Of a stretch of 64,000 nt of DNA, positions 1 to 10,143 are shown piece after piece. Positions within the stretch are counted from its first letter, which is position 1. Every line of letters starts with the position of its first letter. Both the position numbers and the translations under genes were made by a program. The stretch is from Erwinia rhapontici (GTDB lineage: Bacteria; Pseudomonadota; Gammaproteobacteria; Enterobacterales; Enterobacteriaceae), in the NCBI RefSeq assembly GCF_012271765.1, contig NZ_VRKO01000005.1, positions 124,001 to 188,000 of the forward strand, in the 5' to 3' direction. Under the pieces are notes generated by a model, which searched no databases, was not told where the DNA came from, and worked only from the letters and a program-made list of their open reading frames with translations.

Positions 1-2
1 TC

Positions 3-707
3 GGTATGTTAGCCGCGAACAGTGGCAGCATCAGCGCTGCTCTGACCGTTGGCATCCTGGCATTTGTGCTGTTCCTGGCTGGTCTGGCGGCAGTGCAGGG
101 CACCGTTGCTGCACTGAACCACGATCTGTATATCAACAACATGTCCTACGGTTCGCTGCCATTTAAAGCCGAACTGAGCAAAAAAGCGTTCATCAAAATG
201 GTGTTAATCAGTTTCCTGATTATGCTGCCATTCCTGATCATCGCGGGAATGTTGATTGGTTCTCTGTTTGTCTCGATTTTCTATGCCATGGCAATGGGCA
301 TCACCGATCCTAAAATTCTGGGCAGCCAGATGAATGGTCAGCTGTTTAATATCTTCCTGACCTTCGCAATATTACTTTTTGGTGGTTTAGTTTCTTCTGC
401 TTATTTAGTGGTGGCGCAGCGTAATTACGTGTTTGGCCAGACTCAATTAGGTGAAAAACTCCGCCTTAAGTCAACTATGTCTACAGGATCATTCTTAGGC
501 CTGACGCTGACCAATACCCTGATTGTGATTTTCACCCTGGGTCTGGGGACGCCAATTGCTGAAGTTCGTCTGGCACGCTATATGGCGAACAGCACGGCGC
601 TGGAAGGCGATATCTCTCTGCTGGACGTGCAGGCGCACCATGACACTGCCGGCACCGCCGTAGCAGAAGAAGTTGTTTCCGCATTCGATCTGAACGCTGG
701 CATCTGA
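3..707 (+). CDS. yjgN: YjgN family (DUF898) inner-membrane protein, 5' end outside window
   Basis: This is the C-terminal part of a polytopic membrane protein of the YjgN/DUF898 family, whose function is unknown. The frame is open to the window edge, so the start lies upstream; the E. coli protein is about 400 residues and some 235 are visible here. Several hydrophobic helices can be seen, including one after the first visible methionine, one near MVLISFLIMLPFLIIAG and one near ILLFGGLVSSAYLVV, and the tail is soluble. The family call rests on sequence resemblance and on position: in E. coli yjgN also lies just upstream of valS on the opposite strand. The stop is two bases before the next gene, which suggests translational coupling with the peptidase. 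Confidence 0.85.
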   Translation, partial: GMLAANSGSISAALTVGILAFVLFLAGLAAVQGTVAALNHDLYINNMSYGSLPFKAELSKKAFIKMVLISFLIMLPFLIIAGMLIGSLFVSIFYAMAMGITDPKILGSQMNGQLFNIFLTFAILLFGGLVSSAYLVVAQRNYVFGQTQLGEKLRLKSTMSTGSFLGLTLTNTLIVIFTLGLGTPIAEVRLARYMANSTALEGDISLLDVQAHHDTAGTAVAEEVVSAFDLNAGI

Positions 708-709
708 CC

Positions 710-1726
710 TTGCAGCTGAACGGTTTTTATCAGTACCCTGGACGGGCAGCTCGCGAGGCTGCCCGTCTCACATTAGCGGAACAGCATGTGACGCTGGATC
801 AGGGCACGCACCGGCAGCTCCTGATGTTGAACGATGTGACGGTCTCTGACGCGCTCGGGACCATCCCGCTGACGATCTCCTTCCCGGACGGCGGGCGCTT
901 TGTCCCGGATGATGATGCGGCGTTCCGCGAGTGGTGGCAGCAGCGTCGTCGTCCAGGCCTCGTTCACCGGCTGGAACAGCATCGCCGGGGTGTCGTTGTT
1001 ACTTTGCTGGCCACGCTGGCCGCCATTGCGTTCTACATCTGGGTGATCCTGCCCGTGACCAGCCGTGTGCTGGCGCAGCATATTCCCGCGTACGTTGAGC
1101 GCCAGGTCGGCCAGCAAACCTTCACTCTGCTACAGCATACCGGCTTCAGCGTTGGACGCCTGACGGAAGAGCAACAGCAGCGTATCAACCGGCTGTTCCG
1201 TGACAGTATTCCGGCAGAGATGAAAGATGACCCGACGCCGCTGCGGCTGAAGATCATGCATTTCGCCGGGGGGCCGAACGCCTTTATGCTGGCAGATGGT
1301 ACGCTGATCGTCAGCGATGACCTGGTGCGCATGGCGAAAAGTGACGATGCGATTGTCGCGGTGATGCTGCATGAGATGGGGCACCATCAGCATCGTCATG
1401 TGATGCGTATGCTGGTGCGTTCGTCGCTGGTGTCGCTGAGCTATCTCTGGCTGACCGGCGATGTCAGCGGGATTGGTGACACGCTGTTACAGTCGGCGGC
1501 GTTTGTCGATCAGCTTCAGTTCTCACGCAGCATGGAGCGTGAGGCCGATGAGTATGCCATTGTGCAGATGAAGGCGCAGGGGCGTTCTCTGGCAGCGATG
1601 TCTGAGATCTACCGGCAGCTTGAACAGTCCGCAGAGAAGGAGAGCAGTGGGATTAATCTGCCGGAATGGATGAGTACCCATCCGGATATGCCTGCGCGCA
1701 TCAAAGCCATTCAGGCGGCGGAGTAA
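710..1726 (+). CDS. M48 family zinc metallopeptidase, membrane-anchored
   Basis: Predicted zinc endopeptidase of family M48 (HtpX/Ste24/BepA-like). The zinc-binding HExxH motif is visible as HEMGHH, and the third ligand glutamate is probably in the downstream MEREADEYA segment. The N-terminal 80 or so residues look like the small soluble domain seen on similar enterobacterial M48 proteins. One membrane helix follows (about residues 93-118, VVVTLLATLAAIAFYIWVIL), and the catalytic domain comes after it. The only start that keeps the N-terminal domain whole is a TTG at 710, two bases after the yjgN stop; the first in-frame ATG lies about 38 codons later and would truncate that domain. E. coli lacks this gene beside yjgN. 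The substrate is unknown; membrane-protein or envelope quality control is an inference. Confidence 0.82.
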   Translation: MQLNGFYQYPGRAAREAARLTLAEQHVTLDQGTHRQLLMLNDVTVSDALGTIPLTISFPDGGRFVPDDDAAFREWWQQRRRPGLVHRLEQHRRGVVVTLLATLAAIAFYIWVILPVTSRVLAQHIPAYVERQVGQQTFTLLQHTGFSVGRLTEEQQQRINRLFRDSIPAEMKDDPTPLRLKIMHFAGGPNAFMLADGTLIVSDDLVRMAKSDDAIVAVMLHEMGHHQHRHVMRMLVRSSLVSLSYLWLTGDVSGIGDTLLQSAAFVDQLQFSRSMEREADEYAIVQMKAQGRSLAAMSEIYRQLEQSAEKESSGINLPEWMSTHPDMPARIKAIQAAE

Positions 1727-1759
1727 ATCTGTCAGAAAGGCGAGGCACGCAATAAAAAA

Positions 1760-2017
1760 GGGCCAGGCATGCCTGGCCCCTACGGGGAAGGGTATTGTAG
1801 GGGAGGGGCATGCCCCTCCCGTCAACTCGGCATGCAATAAAAAGGGCCAGGCATGCCTGGCCCCTACAGGGAACGGTGTTGTAGGGCAGGGCACGCCGCC
1901 CCCACAGTGATTGATGTTGTAGGGCAGGGCATGCCGCCCGAGAGGGATTGATATTGTAGGGGAGGGGCATGCCGCCCCACAGGGATTGATATTGTAGGGG
2001 AGGGGCATGCCCCTCCC
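1760..2017. repeat. Cluster of GCATGC-centred palindromic repeats 3' of valS
   Basis: Seven imperfect or perfect palindromes centred on GCATGC or a close variant fill the gap between the converging M48 gene and valS. Perfect 20-bp examples are GGGCCAGGCATGCCTGGCCC (1760-1779 and 1844-1863) and GGGAGGGGCATGCCCCTCCC (1801-1820 and 1998-2017). Degenerate units lie near 1880-1905, 1917-1935 and 1955-1980. Most are preceded by TTGTAGG. Two related palindromes lie upstream of holC. They could act as terminators or REP-like mRNA stabilisers. Reading frames through them give only repeated low-complexity peptides. Confidence 0.85.
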
Positions 2018-2024
2018 TTCACCA

Positions 2025-4880
2025 TTACAGCGCGGCAATCACCGCTTGCTGCTCAATCAGTTTGATCTTCGCCTGCTCAAAGTCCGCCAGACGTTCACGC
2101 TCTTTCGCCACGACGGCTTCCGGTGCGCGCGCCACAAACCCTTCATTGCCCAGCTTAGCGGTGATTTTTTCCATCTCCACCTCCAGCTTAGCCACTTCCT
2201 TCACCAGACGCTCCAGCTCCGCCGCTTTATCCACCAGGTCAGCCATCGGGATCAGCAGCTCAGCACCGTCAACCAGTTTGGTCACGGAAACCGGGCCTTT
2301 CTCGCCCGCTGGCAGCAGCTCAAGCGTTTCAAGACGCGCCAGGGTTTTGAGGAAGTTATGGTTATCGTTCACACGACGCACCACATCGGCACTGGCGCCA
2401 CGCAGCAGCACATCCAGCGGCTTGGACGGGGAGATATTCATCTCGTTGCGAATGTTACGCACCGCGACGATCGCCTGCTTCATCCACTCGGTGTCGGTCA
2501 TCGCCGCCACATCAACACGGCTTTCGCTGAATGCCGGCATCGGTTGCAGCATGATGGTGTCGTCGCTGATGTTTTTCAGCACTTTCACCTGCTGCCAGAT
2601 GGTTTCAGTGATAAACGGAATAATCGGATGCGCCAGACGCAGCAGGGCTTCCAGTACCGTAACCAGCGTGTTGCGCGTACCGCGCAGCTGAGCCTCAGAA
2701 CCGCCGTTCATCACGGGCTTAGCCAGCTCCAGATACCAGTCGCAGAACTGGTTCCAGGTGAACTCATACAGAATGTTAGCGGCGATATCGAAGCGATAGC
2801 TGTCCAGCGCTGCACGATAGGCTTTCACCGTTTCGTTGAATTCCGCGAGGATCCAGCGGTCCGCCAGCGACAGTTCCAGCTCGCCGCCGTTGAAGCCGCA
2901 GTCGTGCTCTTCGGTATTCATCAGCACAAAGCGGCTGGCGTTCCACAGCTTGTTACAGAAGTTGCGGTAACCTTCCAGGCGCTTCATATCCCAGTTGATG
3001 TCGCGGCCGGTTGAGGCCAGCGCCGCCAGGGTGAAGCGCAGGGCATCGGTGCCGTGCGGCTCAATACCGTTCGGGAACTGCTTCTCGGTGCGCTTACGGA
3101 TTTTCTCCGCCAGCTGCGGCTGCATCATGTTGCCGGTGCGTTTCTCCAGCAGATCTTCCAGCGAGATACCGTCAACCATATCCAGAGGGTCGATCACGTT
3201 GCCTTTGGACTTGGACATTTTCTGCCCTTCGTCGTCACGGATCAGACCCGTCATATACACGGTTTTGAACGGCACCTGCGGTTTGCCGTCTTCATCTTTG
3301 ATGAAGTGCATGGTCAGCATGATCATGCGGGCAATCCAGAAGAAGATGATGTCGAAGCCGCTGACCAGCACGCTGGTCGGGTGGAAGGTGCGCAGCGCTT
3401 CGGTGTTCTCCGGCCAGCCCAGGGTGGAGAAAGTCCACAGCCCGGAAGAGAACCAGGTATCCAGCACGTCTTCATCCTGGGTCAGCACCACTTCGGCACC
3501 CAGATTGTTCTCGGCGCGCACTTCTTCTTCGCTGCGCGCCACGTAGACGTTCCCTTCGGCATCATACCAGGCCGGGATACGGTGACCCCACCACAGCTGA
3601 CGCGAGATGCACCAGTCCTGGATATCACGCATCCACGAGAAGTACATGTTTTCATACTGCTTCGGTACGAACTGGATCTCACCCTGTTCCACCGCTTCTA
3701 CCGCCACTTTCGCCAGCGGGGCAGTGCGCACGTACCACTGATCGGTCAGCATGGGCTCGATCACCACACCGCCGCGATCGCCATAAGGCACGGTCAGGTC
3801 GTGGGGCTTGATCTCATCCAGCAGGCCGAGGGCATCAATCGCTGCCACGATCGCTTTACGTGCCGCAAAGCGTTCAAGCTTCTGGAATTCAGCCGGAATG
3901 GTCGGATCGCAGGCATCAGACTCTTCGCCGTTGGTGTCATACACCTGGGCTGTTTCACGGATGTCGCCATCGAAGGTCAGGATGTTGATCATCGGCAACT
4001 TGTGGCGACGTCCCACTTCGTAGTCGTTGAAGTCGTGCGCCGGGGTGATCTTCACGCAGCCGGTGCCTTTCTCCATGTCAGCGTGTTCATCACCGACGAT
4101 CGGAATACGGCGACCGACCAGCGGCAGCACGAGGAACTTGCCGATTAGATCTTTATAACGCGGATCTTCAGGATTGACCGCCACGCCGGTATCACCGAGT
4201 ACGGTTTCCGGACGCGTGGTGGCGACCACCAGATAATCTTTACCGTCAGCGGTTTTCACCCCGTCGGCCAGCGGATAGCGGATGTGCCACATGGAGCCTT
4301 TTGACTCGCGGTTTTCCACTTCCAGGTCAGAGATGGCGGTGCGCAGTTTAGGGTCCCAGTTCACCAGGCGCTTGCCACGGTAGATCAGGTTCTCTTTGTG
4401 CAGGCGAACGAACACCTCTTTCACGGCATTCGACAGGCCTTCATCCATGGTGAAGCGCTCACGCTCCCAGTCCACGGAGTTGCCCAGACGACGCATCTGG
4501 CGGGTAATGGTGCCGCCGGATTCGGCTTTCCACTGCCAGATTTTTTCGATGAACGCATCGCGGCCGTAATCTTTACGGGTTTTGCCTTCTTCCGCGGCGA
4601 TCTTACGCTCTACCACCATCTGCGTGGCGATGCCCGCGTGGTCGGTCCCTGCCTGCCACAGGGTGTTTTTACCCTGCATGCGCTGGTAGCGGATCATGGT
4701 GTCCATGATGGTCTGCTGGAAGGCGTGACCCATATGCAAGCTACCGGTTACATTCGGCGGCGGGATCATGATGCAGAAGCTTTCCTGGCTGGTGTCGCCA
4801 TGCGGTTTAAAGTAGCCCTGTTGTTCCCAGTGCTCGTAAAGCGGCTGCTCGATATCTTGCGGGTTATATGTCTTTTCCAT
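2025..4880 (-). CDS. valS: Valine--tRNA ligase
   Basis: Class Ia aminoacyl-tRNA synthetase that charges tRNA-Val and edits misactivated threonine. The protein is 951 residues, the length of E. coli ValS. The HIGH signature is seen as HMGH within [14 protein letters not shown] (about residues 40-54), and the KMSKS loop as KMSKSKGN near residue 555. The CP1 editing domain lies between them. The anticodon-binding domain is followed by the C-terminal coiled-coil typical of ValRS, with the alternating Lys/Glu stretch [19 protein letters not shown]. It lies 5 bp downstream of holC on the same strand, as in E. coli, probably in one transcript with holC and pepA. Confidence 0.98.
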   Translation of the reverse strand: MEKTYNPQDIEQPLYEHWEQQGYFKPHGDTSQESFCIMIPPPNVTGSLHMGHAFQQTIMDTMIRYQRMQGKNTLWQAGTDHAGIATQMVVERKIAAEEGKTRKDYGRDAFIEKIWQWKAESGGTITRQMRRLGNSVDWERERFTMDEGLSNAVKEVFVRLHKENLIYRGKRLVNWDPKLRTAISDLEVENRESKGSMWHIRYPLADGVKTADGKDYLVVATTRPETVLGDTGVAVNPEDPRYKDLIGKFLVLPLVGRRIPIVGDEHADMEKGTGCVKITPAHDFNDYEVGRRHKLPMINILTFDGDIRETAQVYDTNGEESDACDPTIPAEFQKLERFAARKAIVAAIDALGLLDEIKPHDLTVPYGDRGGVVIEPMLTDQWYVRTAPLAKVAVEAVEQGEIQFVPKQYENMYFSWMRDIQDWCISRQLWWGHRIPAWYDAEGNVYVARSEEEVRAENNLGAEVVLTQDEDVLDTWFSSGLWTFSTLGWPENTEALRTFHPTSVLVSGFDIIFFWIARMIMLTMHFIKDEDGKPQVPFKTVYMTGLIRDDEGQKMSKSKGNVIDPLDMVDGISLEDLLEKRTGNMMQPQLAEKIRKRTEKQFPNGIEPHGTDALRFTLAALASTGRDINWDMKRLEGYRNFCNKLWNASRFVLMNTEEHDCGFNGGELELSLADRWILAEFNETVKAYRAALDSYRFDIAANILYEFTWNQFCDWYLELAKPVMNGGSEAQLRGTRNTLVTVLEALLRLAHPIIPFITETIWQQVKVLKNISDDTIMLQPMPAFSESRVDVAAMTDTEWMKQAIVAVRNIRNEMNISPSKPLDVLLRGASADVVRRVNDNHNFLKTLARLETLELLPAGEKGPVSVTKLVDGAELLIPMADLVDKAAELERLVKEVAKLEVEMEKITAKLGNEGFVARAPEAVVAKERERLADFEQAKIKLIEQQAVIAAL

Positions 4881-4885
4881 GTCTG

Positions 4886-5341
4886 CTATGTCTTAGGCAA
4901 AGGGGGCGTTGCCGTATTCAAGTGGAATCCAACGCTGCGATAAGCTTTATAGCGGTCGCGCGCCAGCTGTTTCAAAGATGGTTCATAGGGGACGAAGTCT
5001 ACCACTTCATAGAAAGCGGTGGCAAAATCTGCAAACTGCGGCAGCAGGCTGATCAGCAGGTCGCGCGGTGAATTACCGCGACGTTGTGGCCAGGCCAGCT
5101 CGACCGGGGCACCATACTTTGGGCCTTCTCCAGCCAGATTATGCGGCACGAAGGCATTTGCCGGGCGTTGCCACAGGGCTTCATCCAGCCGGATGGCCTG
5201 CGCTTCGTCTTCACAGGCAATCAGCACGCGTTTCCCGTCACGCCAGCGGGCCTCAGCCAGATCGCAGACCAGCGCTTCATGAGCGCTCAGCCCGTCAACC
5301 GGGGTATCGGTTTCCAGCAGATAGAAAGTTGCGTTTTTCAT
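4886..5341 (-). CDS. holC: DNA polymerase III subunit chi
   Basis: The chi subunit of the replicative DNA polymerase clamp loader. Together with psi it links the clamp loader to single-stranded DNA-binding protein at the fork. The 151-residue protein begins [12 protein letters not shown] and carries the family pattern throughout, including [20 protein letters not shown] and the C-terminal Y-K-A-Y-R segment. E. coli HolC is 147 residues. It sits between pepA and valS in the conserved order and ends 5 bp before valS, which suggests coupled expression. Confidence 0.96.
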   Translation of the reverse strand: MKNATFYLLETDTPVDGLSAHEALVCDLAEARWRDGKRVLIACEDEAQAIRLDEALWQRPANAFVPHNLAGEGPKYGAPVELAWPQRRGNSPRDLLISLLPQFADFATAFYEVVDFVPYEPSLKQLARDRYKAYRSVGFHLNTATPPLPKT

Positions 5342-5369
5342 AATGATGCCAGTTGGGTTGGTCAGATCC

Positions 5370-5439
5370 GCAGGGGCCAGGCATGCCTGGCCCCTGCAAA
5401 TACGATGGCGGTGTCGCAGGGGTCAGGCATGCCTGACCC
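5370..5439. repeat. Two GCATGC palindromes between pepA and holC
   Basis: A perfect 28-bp palindrome at 5370-5397 (half-site GCAGGGGCCAGGCA) and a perfect 20-bp palindrome GGGTCAGGCATGCCTGACCC at 5420-5439 lie in the 134-bp gap between pepA and holC. They belong to the same family as the cluster downstream of valS. In a minus-strand transcript each would form a stable hairpin between the two reading frames, so they may affect pepA mRNA stability or read-through into holC; that role is inferred. Confidence 0.85.
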
Positions 5440-5475
5440 GAACGAGGCACCCTGCAGGCACCTGTTACCGTCGGT

Positions 5476-6999
<1,524 letters not shown>

Positions 7000-7240
7000 T
7001 TAAAGACAACGGCGCTTGCTGCGGCTAGAATAGACCGCTTTCGTAACGTATAGCGCTGTCGCATAACGCTGTTGTCAGATTGGGTTTTGGTGAGGATTAT
7101 TTTTTTTTGCATCACCAGAACGCGGTTGTTGTCATACTATTTTAGTAGTGACATGGGCCATTGATGAGAATAAATGGCGTATAAGCGATGAAACTAGCGA
7201 TTTTCCTGCAAAAAGACAAGTTTTCACAGGCGTACTCAGC

Positions 7241-8341
7241 GTGATCATTATTAGATATCTGGTTCGGGAAATGCTCAAAAGCCAGCTGGCTATCCTGTTC
7301 ATCCTGCTGCTGATCTTCTTTTGTCAGAAGTTAGTCAGGATACTGGGAGCCGCGGTGGATGGCGAAATTCCTACAAATTTAGTGCTGACCTTATTGGGCC
7401 TTGGCGTGCCCGAGATGGCACAGCTGATCCTGCCGTTAAGCCTCTTTTTAGCCATTTTGATGACGCTTGGCCGATTATACACCGAGAGTGAGATCACCGT
7501 GATGCACGCCTGTGGTTTAGGCAAGAGCGTGCTGGTGAAGGCGGCGATGATCCTGATGTTGTTCACGGCATTGGTTGCCGCGGTCAACGTCGGCTGGATG
7601 GGGCCGTGGTCTTCTCGTTATCAAAGTGAAGTGATGCAGAACGCGAAAGCGAACCCGGGTGCCGCGGCGCTGGCCGCCGGTCAGTTCCAGCAGTCTGGCG
7701 ATGGTCAATCTGTGCTGTTTATCGAAAACGTCAAAGGCAACAATTTTGGCAATGTTTTCCTCGCGCAGTTGCGGCCAAAAGGCAATGCCCGGCCGTCCGT
7801 GGTGGTCGCTGACCGTGGCCATATGGAACAGCGTAAAGACGGTTCGCAGGTGGTGACGCTCGACAGCGGCACCCGTTTCGAAGGCACTGCGCTGCTGCGT
7901 GACTTCCGCATTACTGACTTCAAAAATTATCAGGCGATTGTCGGCCATCAGACCGCTACCCTTGACCCGAATGACTCTGAGCAGATGAGCTTCGGCGAGC
8001 TGTGGCACTCTGATAAACCTGATTTCCGCAGTGAGCTGCACTGGCGACTGACGCTGGTGTTCTCGGTGCTGATCATGGCGCTGATGGTGGTGCCGCTCAG
8101 CGTGGTCAACCCGCGTCAGGGACGCGTGCTGTCGATGCTGCCAGCGATGCTGCTCTATCTGGTGTTCTTCCTGCTGCAAAGTTCGCTGCGCTCCAGCGGT
8201 AATAAGGGGCGCCTCGATCCGGCTCTGTGGATGTGGGGGGTTAACCTCGGGTATCTGGCGCTGGCCGTACTGCTGAATGCGTGGGATACGGTGCCAATGC
8301 GCCGACTGCGCGCGCGTTTCACTCGCGGAGGATCGGTCTGA
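7241..8341 (+). CDS. lptF: LPS export ABC transporter permease LptF
   Basis: One of the two permeases of the LptB2FG complex, which extracts lipopolysaccharide from the inner membrane and passes it to the LptC-A-D bridge. The GTG start at 7241 gives 366 residues, exactly the E. coli length, and an N-terminus (VIIIRYLVREMLKSQLAIL) that matches LptF; earlier in-frame starts only add unrelated sequence. Six membrane helices flank a periplasmic beta-jellyroll of about 150 residues. The C-terminal half has the conserved VVPLSVVNPRQGRVLSMLPA segment. The final A of its TGA stop is the first base of the lptG ATG, so translation is probably coupled. Confidence 0.97.
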   Translation: MIIIRYLVREMLKSQLAILFILLLIFFCQKLVRILGAAVDGEIPTNLVLTLLGLGVPEMAQLILPLSLFLAILMTLGRLYTESEITVMHACGLGKSVLVKAAMILMLFTALVAAVNVGWMGPWSSRYQSEVMQNAKANPGAAALAAGQFQQSGDGQSVLFIENVKGNNFGNVFLAQLRPKGNARPSVVVADRGHMEQRKDGSQVVTLDSGTRFEGTALLRDFRITDFKNYQAIVGHQTATLDPNDSEQMSFGELWHSDKPDFRSELHWRLTLVFSVLIMALMVVPLSVVNPRQGRVLSMLPAMLLYLVFFLLQSSLRSSGNKGRLDPALWMWGVNLGYLALAVLLNAWDTVPMRRLRARFTRGGSV

Positions 8342-9417
8342 TGTTTGGCGTTCTTGACAAATATATCGGTAAAACGATTTTCAATACGATTATGGCGACG
8401 CTGTTTATGCTGGTGTCGCTCTCCGGCATCATCAAATTTGTCGATCAGCTGCGTAAAACCGGGCAGGGCGAATACACCGCGCTCGGTGCCGGGCTGTATA
8501 CCCTGCTGAGTGTGCCGAAAGATATTGAGATCTTCTTCCCGATGGCCGCGCTGCTCGGGGCACTGCTGGGCTTAGGTACGCTGGCCCAGCGCAGCGAGCT
8601 GGTGGTGATGCAGGCTTCCGGTTTTACCCGTATGCAGATTGCCGCCTCGGTGATGAAAACCGCGATCCCGCTGGTGCTGCTGACCATGGCCATCGGTGAG
8701 TTTGTGGCCCCGCAGGGTGAGCAGATGGCGCGTAACTACCGTGCGCAGCAGCTGGTGGGCGGTTCGCTGCTCTCCACGCAGAGCGGGCTGTGGGCGAAAG
8801 ACGGCGATAACTTTATCTTTATCGAACGTATTCGCGGCGACAACCAGCTGGCGGGCATCAGTATTTACAGCTTTAACAAAGAGCGCCGTTTGCAAACCGT
8901 GCGCTATGCCGCCTCTGCGCAGTACAACGCGGAGAAAAAACTGTGGGAGCTGGCGCAGGTGGATCAGTCAGACCTGACGGACCCGCAGCAGGTGAAAGGC
9001 ACCCAGACGCTGAGTGGCGAATGGAAAACCACCCTGACCCCGGACAAGCTGGGTGTGGTGGCGCTGGACCCAACGGCGCTGTCGATCACCGGGCTGTATA
9101 ACTATACGAAGTATCTGAAGCAGAGTGGGCAGGTGTCTGGCCGCTACGAGCTGAACATGTGGAGCAAGATCTTCCAGCCGCTGTCGGTGGCGGTGATGAT
9201 GCTGATGGCCCTGTCGTTTATCTTTGGTCCGCTGCGCAGCGTGTCGATGGGGATGCGCGTGGTCACCGGGATCAGTTTTGGCTTCCTGTTCTACGTGCTG
9301 GACCAGATCTTTGGGCCGTTGAGCCTGGTGTATAACATTCCGCCATTGCTGGGCGCGCTGCTGCCGAGTGCCGCGTTCTTTGCCATCAGTGTGTTTATGC
9401 TGCTGAAGCGGCGGTAA
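8341..9417 (+). CDS. lptG: LPS export ABC transporter permease LptG
   Basis: The second permease of the LptB2FG lipopolysaccharide exporter, pairing with LptF around the LPS cavity. The protein has 358 residues (E. coli 360), with the same layout as LptF: N-terminal helices, a periplasmic jellyroll and C-terminal helices. It starts at ATG 8341 with MFGVLDKYIGKTIFN, overlapping the lptF stop by one base; reading frames that begin further upstream lie inside lptF. The start-stop overlap is that of a two-gene operon. No strong terminator is seen after the stop; a weak GC-rich hairpin followed by TTTTTGTTTT lies at about 9424-9460. Confidence 0.97.
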   Translation: MFGVLDKYIGKTIFNTIMATLFMLVSLSGIIKFVDQLRKTGQGEYTALGAGLYTLLSVPKDIEIFFPMAALLGALLGLGTLAQRSELVVMQASGFTRMQIAASVMKTAIPLVLLTMAIGEFVAPQGEQMARNYRAQQLVGGSLLSTQSGLWAKDGDNFIFIERIRGDNQLAGISIYSFNKERRLQTVRYAASAQYNAEKKLWELAQVDQSDLTDPQQVKGTQTLSGEWKTTLTPDKLGVVALDPTALSITGLYNYTKYLKQSGQVSGRYELNMWSKIFQPLSVAVMMLMALSFIFGPLRSVSMGMRVVTGISFGFLFYVLDQIFGPLSLVYNIPPLLGALLPSAAFFAISVFMLLKRR

Positions 9418-9480
9418 TCAGGGGGCTCCGGCCTATCCCGAAGGCGGACTTTTTGTTTTGGTCAGCCTGTGGGGTTAAAG

Positions 9481-9746
9481 CCAGGTCAACGTCAAGGGCG
9501 TTTCGCTTTCCCGCTGTCGCGGGATGAGCGACCCAGGGCGGCCAATCGCCGCCGCCCTGGGGACCCGGGCTTGCGGCAGGCGCCGCGCCCGCTTTCAGCG
9601 GGTTCCCTCAGAAAATCGACTTTCCTGCCGGACCGGGTGTGACGGGACGTCCCTGTCCCGGCACACCCTCTCGCCAACGTCCTGTTGGCGCGTCCTGGAA
9701 ATCCGATTTCCTTCGGCGCAGCTAAGATGCCGCCTCAACGTCAAAA
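9481..9746 (+). repeat. R1 structured dispersed repeat, copy A
   Basis: Full-length copy of a dispersed non-coding element. The head begins GGTCAACGTCAAGGGC and the tail ends near GCCGCCTCAACGTCAAAA. Five hairpins are visible: 9510-9523 (CCCGC/GCGGG), 9533-9560 (CCAGGGCGG/CCGCCCTGG), 9588-9602 (CCCGC/GCGGG), 9643-9660 (CGGGAC/GTCCCG) and 9673-9689 (GCCAAC/GTTGGC). In the other full copies several of these stems differ in sequence yet still pair. The reading frames across it are not gene-like. Function unknown. Confidence 0.85.
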
Positions 9747-9866
9747 CCCAAACCCAAACCCAAACCCAAACCCAAACCCAAACCCAAACCCAAACCCAAA
9801 CCAGAACCAGAACCAGAACCACTTATTTTGTTTTGGTTGTTTTGGTTGTTTTGGTTGTTTTGGTTG
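9747..9866. repeat. A/C- then T/G-rich microsatellite between two R1 copies
   Basis: Nine perfect copies of CCCAAA (9747-9800) pass into three copies of CCAGAA (9801-9818). After a short spacer come four copies of the 9-mer TTTTGGTTG (9831-9866). The strand asymmetry flips where the tails of two oppositely oriented R1 elements meet, so each R1 tail carries its own expanded simple repeat. Frames through it encode only dipeptide-type repeats on either strand, so it is not treated as coding. Such arrays are prone to length changes by slippage. Confidence 0.93.
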
Positions 9867-10138
9867 TTTTGATTTTGACCTGGGATATTGACTTTCAGGC
9901 GGCAATGAAGAATCGCTGAGGAAGCGAAGAGAACCAGGATGAGCCGACAGGACGTCGGCGAAAGTTCGGGCCGGTACAGGACGTACCGTCACGAACGGTC
10001 CGTCGGTGAAGCGAGCAGACGAAGGCACCCGCGAAGCGGGCGGTTCGCCTGCCGCAAGCCCGGGGTCAAGGGGCGGCGGCGACTGGCCGCCCCTTGTCGC
10101 TCAGCCCACGCAGTGGGAAAGCGAAATGCCGTTGACCT
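9867..10138 (-). repeat. R1 structured dispersed repeat, copy A' (inverted)
   Basis: Full-length R1 copy in the opposite orientation to copy A. Its head, on the minus strand, begins near 10138 with GGTCAACGGCATTTCGC. The five hairpins are at 10105-10117 (CCCAC/GTGGG), 10067-10096 (CAAGGGGCGG/CCGCCCCTTG), 10028-10040 (CCCGC/GCGGG), 9972-9988 (CGGTAC/GTACCG) and 9943-9959 (GCCGAC/GTCGGC). The sequence has diverged from copy A but pairing in every stem is kept. It abuts the 3' end of yjiN. Confidence 0.85.
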
Positions 10139-10143
10139 TGCCT

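Noticed and set aside
1523..2038. Minus-strand frame of about 170 codons downstream of valS
   Set aside because: It consists of the GCATGC palindrome repeats and antisense of the M48 gene; its peptide repeats follow the DNA repeats.
2007..4148. Long plus-strand frames opposite valS
   Set aside because: They are antisense shadows caused by codon bias in valS; the minus strand encodes a complete, recognisable ValRS.
9595..10028. Open frames of low-complexity VW, PN or GF dipeptide repeats on both strands
   Set aside because: They are translations of the CCCAAA/TTTTGGTTG microsatellite and R1 repeats, with no ribosome-binding site and no conserved protein features.
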